Notes under the pieces: generated by a model
The model's database searches: none
Seen by the model: the letters and a program-made list of their open reading frames with translations, nothing else
What the model was told of the DNA's origin: nothing
In this document: piece after piece, positions 1 through 6,526 of the stretch
Position numbering within the stretch: the stretch's first letter is position 1
How the letters are laid out: every line of letters begins with the position of its first letter
NCBI GenBank assembly: GCA_900554345.1
Contig: USHH01000127.1
Coordinates: 1 to 6,660, forward strand
Length of the DNA: 6,660 bases
Direction: 5' to 3'
Source of the DNA: an uncultured Bacteroidales bacterium
Lineage (GTDB): Bacteria > Bacteroidota > Bacteroidia > Bacteroidales > Muribaculaceae
Position numbers and translations under genes: made by a program

Positions 1-33
1 TAGCCACAACAGGTGATTCATGGCGCTGACAGC

Positions 34-83
34 AGATAATGAAGGGCGGAATCCTCACGGATGCCGCCCTTCTAACATTATCT
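34..83 (-). terminator. Long hairpin, likely operon terminator (possibly bidirectional)
   Basis: A GC-rich 9-bp stem pairs 41-49 with 64-72. It is capped by a 4-bp stem (51-54 with 59-62) and extended by an AT-rich outer stem (34-41 with 76-83, sharing base 41), with three unpaired bases on one side. It lies about 48 bases past the GH57 stop codon. There is no clean T-tract on either strand, but the bases following the GC stem are T-rich in both directions. A factor-independent terminator for the glycogen operon is therefore plausible, perhaps shared with a converging gene to the left. All three plus-strand frames meet a stop codon within bases 1-29, so such a gene could end there, but no coding sequence can be confirmed at the edge. 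Confidence 0.55.
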
Positions 84-131
84 AAATTACTATGCTTAAA
101 ATATATTCGGTGGGATATTTACATGATATCC

Positions 132-1535
132 TTATGCCTTGGATGATTTGCGGCCTCCCTTCCTGGCGCCCCTGGCTGGCTTTGCATCAGGGATTTCAGC
201 AGCCTCTTTGACCGCAGCGTTGACGGAGTCGTCGGCATTGAGTATGTTGTTTCTAAGGTTTTTCACCTCCTTGTTGAGCTGCTCGATCTCCTGGCTCTGG
301 TTGCGGATGGTGAGAAGCAGCGAGTTGAGCTCCTCGTTGTCGATTGATTCAGGATACTGCTCGTCGACCCTGACGAGGAAGTCGGCCAGCACATTCATAT
401 AGTTGGTGAAGGCTGCGAATGGAGAGTCGTAGGGGCTGAAGGCCGCGTGTGAGGCGCCGTCGGCCAGATTCTTCGTGCTCATGTAGTAGAAGTGGTCGGC
501 GCTCTGGAGATATTCCCAGTCCTGCTTGAGACGGCGGTCGGTGCAGAGGCTGACGCGCTCGGCAGCGCCATAGAGCTTGCGGAGGGCCTCGTTCTGAAGC
601 TCGTTGCCTTTCCATGCGGAGACGTCGCGGGCCTCGTCCATGCATGAGATGGGGTAGGGCACTGAGAGCTCGCCTACAGGTTTCAGCTTGGCCACGGCCT
701 CGCTTGGAGTGGTGAACTGTATGCCTTTCTCCTTAGCGAAGCGGGGCAGTGCGCGCATGAAGTCGAAGATGCCGGTGGCTTTAGGCAGGAAGGAGCCGAA
801 TGTCTCCATCGAGAGGTAGAGGTTGACCACCTGCTCCTCGTTGGGAAGGGAGGCGATCCAGTTGATGTATTTGTCGGCCGTAAGGGGATATTCATCCCAG
901 GCCGGATTGTTGAAATTGCGTGCGATGTCATCGGCGAGCTTGTCGTTGGTGAGGAGGAGCTTGAGGCTGGGAGCCGAGGCCGAGCGGTAGATATAGTTGG
1001 GCGACTTCCATCCGAGCACATGCTTTGCTCCTTCGGTGAGAGCCGTGCGGAAACCCATGCCTGATGCGAGCAGCGCGATGTCGTCGTCGTAGATCAGCTC
1101 GGTGTTGCAGAGCACTGTCGGACGCTGGCCGAACTGACGGAAGATCATGTCGCTATGGGCCTTTACCTCACGGGTGAACTCCTCCGGATCCTCGAGGGCG
1201 GAGAGGGAGTGGGAGTACGTGCCTGCCAGAAACTCGACGTTGCCGGTCTCGGCGAGCTTCTTCAGGAGGTCAACAAACTCAGGCACATACATCTGAAGCT
1301 GCTCCAACGCGGTGCCCGAGATGGATATGGAGCATTTGAACTCGTTGCCGTTTTCCTTTATCATGTCGAGAAGGGTCTCGGCCATGGGTATGTAGCTCTG
1401 GCGGGCTATGCGGGTGACGATCTCGTCGTTGGCAAAATCATCATAGTAGTAATGATCATTGCCGATATCGAAAAACCTGTATCTTTTCAGGCGGTAGGGC
1501 TGGTGGATTTTGAAATAGAAACAAACGGATTTCAT
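132..1535 (-). CDS. GH57 alpha-amylase-like protein with altered catalytic region
   Basis: This 467-residue protein belongs to glycoside hydrolase family 57, retaining alpha-glucan enzymes with a (beta/alpha)7 barrel and a helical C-terminal bundle. It is probably cytoplasmic, as no signal peptide is visible. Visible family regions are HQP at 11-13; GNVEFLAGTYSHS at 98-110; NTELIY at 144-149, where E146 matches the nucleophile; SMETFG at 242-247; and a WEYLQSADHFYYM segment at 340-352, the usual C-terminal marker. Archaeal-type relatives read D-Y-E-T-F-G in the fourth region, and that Asp is the acid/base. Here the position is Ser242, so ordinary hydrolysis may be lost or changed. Residues about 400-433 look like a coiled coil, followed by a basic tail rich in R, K and G (453-467). 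The gene is last in the operon, 55 bases after the GT4 gene. The start is set by the conserved opening MKSVCFYFKIHQP; an AGGA lies only three bases upstream, a poor Shine-Dalgarno spacing. Family assignment is firm, activity is uncertain. Confidence 0.93.
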   Translation of the reverse strand: MKSVCFYFKIHQPYRLKRYRFFDIGNDHYYYDDFANDEIVTRIARQSYIPMAETLLDMIKENGNEFKCSISISGTALEQLQMYVPEFVDLLKKLAETGNVEFLAGTYSHSLSALEDPEEFTREVKAHSDMIFRQFGQRPTVLCNTELIYDDDIALLASGMGFRTALTEGAKHVLGWKSPNYIYRSASAPSLKLLLTNDKLADDIARNFNNPAWDEYPLTADKYINWIASLPNEEQVVNLYLSMETFGSFLPKATGIFDFMRALPRFAKEKGIQFTTPSEAVAKLKPVGELSVPYPISCMDEARDVSAWKGNELQNEALRKLYGAAERVSLCTDRRLKQDWEYLQSADHFYYMSTKNLADGASHAAFSPYDSPFAAFTNYMNVLADFLVRVDEQYPESIDNEELNSLLLTIRNQSQEIEQLNKEVKNLRNNILNADDSVNAAVKEAAEIPDAKPARGARKGGRKSSKA

Positions 1536-1590
1536 GATTCCTGTCTTGTGTGGGTTGTTGATTTGATGCTTGGAGGGGGAGAGGTGGAGG
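1536..1590 (-). other. C-rich, G-poor intercistronic gap
   Basis: On the transcribed strand these 55 bases hold 25 C and only 4 G. A polypyrimidine stretch follows the GT4 stop codon. A small imperfect inverted repeat at 1590-1605 (five paired bases each side) overlaps that stop. I see no TAnnTTTG promoter element, so the GH57 gene is probably co-transcribed with the genes upstream. The composition resembles a Rho loading site, which could lower expression of the last gene, but this is inference from base composition only. Confidence 0.35.
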
Positions 1591-2850
1591 TCACTGGCCG
1601 GTGACCTGCCTGTAGATGTCGATCACCTTCTTGCCGGCCTTTTCCCAGGTGATGCCTTTGATTTCCTCAATGCCGTCGTTGCGGAGGGTATTGTAGAGGC
1701 CGGGATTGGAGATGATCGAGTGCATGGCGTCGGCCATGGCGTCGATGTCCCAGTAATCTGTCTTGATCACATTATTGAGGATCTCGGCGCAGCCGCTCTG
1801 CTTGGAAATGATGGAAGGCACTCCCATCTCCATGGCCTCGAGGGGCGAGATGCCGAAAGGCTCCGACACCGACGGCATGACGTAGACGTCGGAATCACGA
1901 AACATCTGATATACTTCCTTTCCGCGGAGAAAGCCCGTGAAATGGAAGCGGTCGGCGATGTCGCGTTTGGCTGCCAGACGTATCATGTCGGCCTCCATGT
2001 CGCCGCCACCGGCCATCACAAACCTGACGTTCTTGTTTTTCTGGAGCACTTTTGCCGCGGCCTCTACGAAATACTCGGGCCCTTTCTGCATCGTGATGCG
2101 GCCGAGGAATGTGATCACTTTGTCCTTGCTCTCGGTGCGTTTCAGGTTGAGGAGGTCTTCGCCGAGAGGAATCACGGCATTGTGAACGGTTGTCACCTTG
2201 GCGGGATCAATGCCGTATTTCTCTATCACAGTGCGGCGTGTGAGGTCTGACACCGTGATGATGTGGTCGGCATTGTTCATGCCGTCTTTCTCGATGCCGA
2301 AGACCGTGGGGTTCGGCTTGCCGCGCGAGCGGTCGAATTCCGAGGCGTGCACGTGGATCACGAGCGGCTTTCCCGTCACGTTCTTGGCATGGATGCCGGC
2401 CGGATAGGTGAGCCAGTCGTGGGAGTGGATCACGTCAAACGGCACGGTGCGTGCTATGACGCCCGCCACAATCGAGTAGTTGTTGATCTCCTCCAGGATA
2501 TTGTCGGGGTAGCGCCCCGAAAATTCTATGCAGCCGAGGTCGTTGAGCTTCATATAGTTGAAGTCGGCGTATATGTGGTCGCGCAGGTCATAGTAGAGCT
2601 GGGGGTCCATCACCTTGCCGATGCGCTGGTTCACGTAGTCCCAGCTGACGTCGCGCCAAGCCACCGGCGTGTTGCAAGCTCCTATGATATTGGCGAATCC
2701 CTTTTCCTCATCGCCCCAAGGCTTCGGTATCACGAAAGTGATGTCCATGTCGCCGTTGGCGTGCATGCCCTTGGTGAGTCCGTAGCTTGCAGTGCCGAGG
2801 CCGCCGAGAATATGTGGAGGGAATTCCCATCCAAACATTAAAGCCTTCAT
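1591..2850 (-). CDS. GT4 glycosyltransferase, glycogen-synthase-like
   Basis: This 419-residue GT-B fold glycosyltransferase of family 4 is most likely a cytoplasmic alpha-glucan (glycogen) synthase that transfers glucose from a nucleotide sugar. The opening MKALMFGWEFPPHILGGLGT carries the Gly-rich loop (16-20) that contacts the donor in synthase-type GT-B enzymes. HSHDW is at 142-146 and HVHASEFDRS at 166-175. The C-terminal domain begins near 245 with FLGRITMQKG (248-257), whose Arg251 and Lys256 match phosphate-binding residues. The EX7E motif is intact: Glu330 and Glu338 in SEPFGISPLEAME. Length is normal for the family. The gene starts 8 bases after the debranching stop codon, which implies translational coupling. 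AGGGAG directly abuts the ATG, unusually close. The in-frame Met5 has AAGG five bases upstream, but the conserved first residues favour the start given. Donor (ADP- or UDP-glucose) and acceptor cannot be read from sequence; another alpha-glucan or capsule role is possible. Confidence 0.92.
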   Translation of the reverse strand: MKALMFGWEFPPHILGGLGTASYGLTKGMHANGDMDITFVIPKPWGDEEKGFANIIGACNTPVAWRDVSWDYVNQRIGKVMDPQLYYDLRDHIYADFNYMKLNDLGCIEFSGRYPDNILEEINNYSIVAGVIARTVPFDVIHSHDWLTYPAGIHAKNVTGKPLVIHVHASEFDRSRGKPNPTVFGIEKDGMNNADHIITVSDLTRRTVIEKYGIDPAKVTTVHNAVIPLGEDLLNLKRTESKDKVITFLGRITMQKGPEYFVEAAAKVLQKNKNVRFVMAGGGDMEADMIRLAAKRDIADRFHFTGFLRGKEVYQMFRDSDVYVMPSVSEPFGISPLEAMEMGVPSIISKQSGCAEILNNVIKTDYWDIDAMADAMHSIISNPGLYNTLRNDGIEEIKGITWEKAGKKVIDIYRQVTGQ

Positions 2851-2858
2851 CTCCCTGA

Positions 2859-4820
2859 TTAGATTTCTGAGGTTTGTAGTTTATTGAGTTCTTTCACGTT
2901 CTTCAGTGTGCGGAGTATCTCGCCGACATTCTTTGCCGTCGACACCGCGCCGCGTCCCTTATAGGGGGGATTGCCGTCGTACATCTCCGAGAGGGAGCCG
3001 ACGCATCCCTCGGTCATCTCGTCTTCATACCCGATGAGCATACGCTCTATGAAGCCGACGCCGCTGACCCCGAACACCTTGAAATAGGCGTCGGCGTAGA
3101 ATCCGAAGAGCCAGGGACGTGCCGGGCCCTGGTGCACGGCATATTCCCTCTCCACGGGGCCTCCCACATAGGTGGGATTGTAGTTGAAGCTCTTGGGGCT
3201 CAGCGAGCGGAGTCCCTTCGGAGTAAGCAGCTCGCGGGTGCAGAGGTCGAGCACGTTCTTGCGCTGGCGTCGGTCGAGAGGCGAATATTCAAGTCCGATG
3301 GCGATCGCCATGTTGGGGCGCACCTCGAGGTCGGTGTAGGTGCCGTTGACGTAATCGTAGAGATAGCCGTAATCGTTGAGGAACGTATCGACAAACGAAG
3401 CCTTGATCTTCTCGGCAAGCTCCTGGAGCTCTGCTACATACTCATGCTCCGAGCTCTCGTGCTCGTAGAGGGAGATGAGGAATCTCACCGCGTTATACCA
3501 GAGGGCGTTGAACTCCAGGATGTAGCCTGTGCGCGGGATGATGGGCTTGCCGTTGATCGAGGCAGACAGCCAGCTCACCGGGCTGTGCTCGCCGTTGGTG
3601 GAGAGAAGGCCGTTGGAGTTGAAATAGAGGTTGGGCACCTTGCCGCGGCGGATCGTGTCGACAAGATACTTCACCGTGCGGCCGTATCTCTCGCGGCATG
3701 CGTTGCTGTCTTCAGAGCGGCGATACTGCTGGATGGCCCATATGGTCCAGAGGGGGATGTCGGGAAGGTCGATCTCGCCGATGGTCTTGTCCTTGATGCC
3801 TTCGTCGAGAAACTTCCCGAGAGCCTTGAGGAAAGTCTCCATGATGGCCTCGTAGTCCTCGCGGTGGTCGATGGCCAGAGTGCAGCCCGGCAGGGCGATG
3901 AGCTCGTCGCGCGCGCGCACATTATACCAGGGATAGCCGGCCATGATGTAGAGGCCGTTCCTGTTTTTGAGATAGAACTGCTTGGCGGAGTTCTTCAGGC
4001 AGTTGTAGAAAGAGGTGCGGCATGTGCGTCCCTCGAGCTCCCTGGCGTAGACGGCGCTGAAGTCGGCCGGGTCGGCCTCGGTGGTGGATGCGGAGAATAT
4101 CACCGACTCTCCCTTCCTGATGGGAAGCTGGAAATAGCCGGGCACCCAGAGGTCTTCCTTGTAGGGGATGCCGCGGTCCTTGTCCTTGTAATACTCTATC
4201 CCTTTATACCAGTGGCCGTCATTGACCCATTCCACCGGCTTGTTGAACTGCATGTAGAGGTTGGGGTAGCCGTCGTAGAGGCAGGTGGAGATCCCGTTGA
4301 CAGCCGGCTCCACGGCAGTGTTGATCACGCCGTTTTCCATGCAGAGGTCATTGGCGTTGCGGAAAGCCAGAAACGGACGGAACTGCAGGGTGGTGTCGGA
4401 GTGGGCGTCGACCAGCGTGTATTTGATGAGGATCCGGTTCTCATGCGAGATAAACACTTTCTCTTTGGTGAGCACCACGCCTCCCACACGGAACGTGACC
4501 GTGGGCACCGACTCGCAGTCGAACTCCCTTATGTATTTATGGCCGTTGGGGCTGAACACGCCTTCTCCATACTGATGGAGCCCGAGATTGAACGGGGCGC
4601 CGTGCTGGATCACTGTCTCGTCGAGCGACGAGAGCAGGACATGGGCCTTGTCGTCCATCTCCGGGATCGGTATCACCAGCAACCCATGCTGTTTGCGTGT
4701 GTTGCAGCCCACTATTGTCGTGCAGTGGTAGGCACCCGACTTGTTGGTGCGGAGCATCTCCTTCGGTAGGCTTTGCTCCAGGTTTATCATGAGACTCTTG
4801 TCGAATTTAAGATAACTCAT
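2859..4820 (-). CDS. Glycogen debranching enzyme-like protein (GH133 type)
   Basis: This 653-residue protein matches the amylo-alpha-1,6-glucosidase/debranching family. An N-terminal beta-rich domain (about 15-270) carries LRTNKSGAYHCTTIVGCNTR followed by KQHGLL, equivalent to the family's NGLGGY...NTRRYHGLL. The (alpha/alpha)6 domain (about 280-640) carries AGYPWYNVRARDELIALPG at 294-312, PRTGYILEFNALWYNA at 429-444, HQGPARPW at 563-570 and SEMYDG at 611-616, with Glu612 the likely base. It would remove alpha-1,6 branch-point glucose from glycogen-like glucans in the cytoplasm. It is odd at 416-420: the family motif is T-W-M-D-A, whose Asp I recall as the catalytic acid, but here it reads S-W-L-S-A. 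The later marker reads GRGAVSTAKNVGE rather than the usual PRG.IAQAWSVAE. Debranching activity is therefore uncertain, although the frame is intact and the length normal. It is the first gene of the operon. The start at 4820 gives the N-terminus MSYLKFDKS and has an A/T-rich upstream region without a Shine-Dalgarno. Confidence 0.9.
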   Translation of the reverse strand: MSYLKFDKSLMINLEQSLPKEMLRTNKSGAYHCTTIVGCNTRKQHGLLVIPIPEMDDKAHVLLSSLDETVIQHGAPFNLGLHQYGEGVFSPNGHKYIREFDCESVPTVTFRVGGVVLTKEKVFISHENRILIKYTLVDAHSDTTLQFRPFLAFRNANDLCMENGVINTAVEPAVNGISTCLYDGYPNLYMQFNKPVEWVNDGHWYKGIEYYKDKDRGIPYKEDLWVPGYFQLPIRKGESVIFSASTTEADPADFSAVYARELEGRTCRTSFYNCLKNSAKQFYLKNRNGLYIMAGYPWYNVRARDELIALPGCTLAIDHREDYEAIMETFLKALGKFLDEGIKDKTIGEIDLPDIPLWTIWAIQQYRRSEDSNACRERYGRTVKYLVDTIRRGKVPNLYFNSNGLLSTNGEHSPVSWLSASINGKPIIPRTGYILEFNALWYNAVRFLISLYEHESSEHEYVAELQELAEKIKASFVDTFLNDYGYLYDYVNGTYTDLEVRPNMAIAIGLEYSPLDRRQRKNVLDLCTRELLTPKGLRSLSPKSFNYNPTYVGGPVEREYAVHQGPARPWLFGFYADAYFKVFGVSGVGFIERMLIGYEDEMTEGCVGSLSEMYDGNPPYKGRGAVSTAKNVGEILRTLKNVKELNKLQTSEI

Positions 4821-4865
4821 TATGTCGATATTACGTTAGGTGGTTGTATTTCTTTGCCTGGTGGG

Positions 4866-4887
4866 GGCGCGCGGCGGCGCGCGGCGG
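4866..4887. repeat. GC-rich tandem decamer in the operon leader
   Basis: The decamer ggcgcgcggc occurs twice head to tail (4866-4875 and 4876-4885), followed by two more matching bases. It sits in otherwise A/T-rich noncoding DNA, about 46 bases upstream of the debranching start codon and downstream of the predicted promoter, so it should be in the 5' leader of the mRNA. In RNA it can fold into a short, very GC-rich hairpin (for example a five-base GCGCG/CGCGC stem with a four-base loop). Its role, if any, is unknown. Confidence 0.7.
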
Positions 4888-4930
4888 AGGAGGATGCATT
4901 TAAAGCAGATTGACTCGACTTAAATATCTA

Positions 4931-4962
4931 CAAAGATATAGACCTTTTTTTATTCTACCAAA
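4931..4962 (-). promoter_or_regulatory. Bacteroidetes-type promoter of the glycogen operon
   Basis: On the minus strand, TTTG (4959-4962) is followed after 20 bases by TATCTTTG (4931-4938). This fits the primary sigma-factor consensus of Bacteroidetes: TTTG at -33, then TAnnTTTG at -7, spaced 19-21. Transcription would start near 4924, giving a leader of about 100 bases before the debranching start codon at 4820. An inverted repeat (4924-4929 with 4934-4939, six bases each, four-base loop) overlaps the -7 element and could be an operator, or chance in AT-rich DNA. The start site is inferred from spacing only. Confidence 0.7.
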
Positions 4963-5033
4963 TATAATGAGATTAAATTTAACTTTTTAATGGAAAAAAG
5001 TCGTTTTTGTATTGTTTCGCTTCGTCAGTGTGT

Positions 5034-6473
5034 CTATTGCGGCACTCCATCGTCGTCGCCGTCTGCCACAAACGGCCGGCCGCTCTCCTCCGGCCTTTCG
5101 TCGTCATACACGTCTTCCGGAAGATTCAGCTCCGTCACCATGTGGGTGTTGAGCGTCGCCAGGCTATCCTCAAACCATCCCTCGAGCTTCTCCAGCACAT
5201 CCTTATATATCTCGGCGAAGCGAGGTATGAAATTCTTCTGGCCCACGTCGCCGATGCGGCGCAGCACTTCGCCCACCGACAGCGTGCTCACCTCCACTGC
5301 CGGAGCCACTCCTATGCGGTCGCGTGTCAGCATCACGTAGCTCAGCAGCCTGGCTTTTGTCATCACGTGGCAGAGGTTGGCCACGATTCTTATCGGTATG
5401 TCGTAGCGCGCGGAGATCTGTGTGCGCGTCAGAGGCGTCTTCCCGTCGAGAAACCGCCGGGCCACAACCGCCATGATGATTACCGCCACCTTGCGCGAAT
5501 AGCTCGGGCTTATCTTCTGAAGGTCGCCGATGAAGTTGAAGGCAAACACGTTCTGCATCGAATAGGTGAGCACGCACCCGAAGAGCAGTATCAGCCACGA
5601 CAGCTGGAGCCATATCAGAAGCAGCGGCAGAAAGGAGAAGGATCCGTAGATGGCATTGTATTTCGACACGTAGATCTGTCCGTTGACAAAGAGCATCTGG
5701 AGAATCTGGAAGACCACTGCGCATATCGCTCCCGAGACCGCCGCGTACCTGAACTGCACCTTGGTGTTGGGTATGAGGAAAAACGACAGGCTGAAGGCCA
5801 GAAACGACAGGAATACCGGCGCCAGCTCGAGCATGATGTTGACCAACGGCGTCAGGAAGGCCAGCCGGATGTTGTCCTGCAGTGTCGTGGCCATGAATAT
5901 CGAGACGCCTGCCGAGCATATCATCAGCACCGGCACCATCATGCAGATGGCGATGTAGTCGGTGATTTTCTGATACATCGATCGGTTGCGCTTCACATCC
6001 CAGATCATGTTGAAAGCCTCCTCTATGTTGGAAAGGAGCGAGATGAGGGTCCAGAGCAGAAACACGATGCCGATGCCCACGAAGATGCCCGACGAGGCCT
6101 CCTTGAGATACGAGTCGACAAAGGAGTATGCCACCTCAAGAGCGCGGTGCTGACCGGGGAAGTAGGAATAGAGCTCCTGTTCGATGAGCTTCTGGAAGCC
6201 GAATCCTCTCGCGATGGCGAATATAAGCGCTATGCAGGGCACTATGGCGAGCACCGTGGAGTAGGTGAGCGCCATCGACCTGTTCTGCAGGCCCCTGTCG
6301 AGAAAGCTTCTCACAGAAAGGTTGGCGGTCTTGAGAATACGTACGCCGGTGGTGTCGCGGGTGTCGCTCCATACGCCGGTCCAGCAATAGGCCGCTATGC
6401 CCACGGCTTTGTCGGCGAGCCGTGAGAAAAATGACTTCGGGTGCTTGTTTTTTTCTGTACTGGTGTCAGCCAT
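5034..6473 (-). CDS. YihY/BrkB-family inner-membrane protein with C-terminal winged-helix-like domain
   Basis: This 479-residue integral membrane protein belongs to the YihY/virulence factor BrkB family, whose molecular function is not established. The old label ribonuclease BN is a misannotation. Six hydrophobic segments are visible at about 69-90, 128-149, 172-195, 210-234, 243-264 and 279-306. Family signatures are ALTYSTVLAIVP at 68-79 before or within the first, and YNAIYGSFSFLPLLLIWLQL at 272-291 leading into the last. The E. coli relative is about 290 residues. The extra length here is an N-terminal soluble stretch of about 60 residues and a C-terminal soluble region from about 320. 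Within that region, 326-395 resembles a winged helix (TRTQISARYDIPIRIVANL, then a helix, a turn and short strands). The protein ends in an acidic tail (452-475). The gene follows the rnpB terminator, has no recognisable promoter of its own in the 53-base gap, and is separated from the glycogen operon by 213 bases. No clear terminator follows its TAG stop. Confidence 0.93.
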   Translation of the reverse strand: MADTSTEKNKHPKSFFSRLADKAVGIAAYCWTGVWSDTRDTTGVRILKTANLSVRSFLDRGLQNRSMALTYSTVLAIVPCIALIFAIARGFGFQKLIEQELYSYFPGQHRALEVAYSFVDSYLKEASSGIFVGIGIVFLLWTLISLLSNIEEAFNMIWDVKRNRSMYQKITDYIAICMMVPVLMICSAGVSIFMATTLQDNIRLAFLTPLVNIMLELAPVFLSFLAFSLSFFLIPNTKVQFRYAAVSGAICAVVFQILQMLFVNGQIYVSKYNAIYGSFSFLPLLLIWLQLSWLILLFGCVLTYSMQNVFAFNFIGDLQKISPSYSRKVAVIIMAVVARRFLDGKTPLTRTQISARYDIPIRIVANLCHVMTKARLLSYVMLTRDRIGVAPAVEVSTLSVGEVLRRIGDVGQKNFIPRFAEIYKDVLEKLEGWFEDSLATLNTHMVTELNLPEDVYDDERPEESGRPFVADGDDDGVPQ

Positions 6474-6526
6474 CGGGTTATCGGTGTTTTGGCGTGCCGG
6501 GGCATATGGCGTCGCGGCGCGCCGGT

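Noticed and set aside
1..21. Possible minus-strand start (Met-Asn-His-Leu-Leu-Trp-Leu) running off the left edge
   Set aside because: Seven codons cannot be judged; the hydrophobic run could be a signal peptide or chance, and no promoter is seen before it.
1570..2841. Plus-strand open frames opposite the GT4 gene
   Set aside because: They are shadows of the GT4 coding sequence; no motif, promoter or ribosome binding site supports them.
3907..3918. Alternating CG run, possible Z-DNA or repeat element
   Set aside because: It is only about a dozen bases and is explained by the codons of the conserved V-R-A-R segment of the debranching protein.
3132..4769. 545-codon open frame on the plus strand
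   Set aside because: It lies wholly antisense to the debranching gene, whose protein shows clear family motifs. Its translation shows no recognisable domain and is a composition artefact of GC-rich codons.
4924..4955. Plus-strand hairpin followed by a T-run, resembling a terminator
   Set aside because: The stem is only six A/T-rich pairs, the T-run is separated by several bases, no plus-strand gene precedes it, and the site coincides with the minus-strand promoter.
5007..6425. 472-codon open frame on the plus strand
   Set aside because: It is antisense to the membrane-protein gene. The product is rich in His, Arg and Glu with no family motif, as expected from the complement of hydrophobic codons.
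5034..6473. Annotation of the membrane protein as ribonuclease BN
   Set aside because: It is a multi-span membrane protein of the YihY/BrkB family; true RNase BN activity belongs to a metallo-beta-lactamase-fold protein, and no nuclease motif is seen here.
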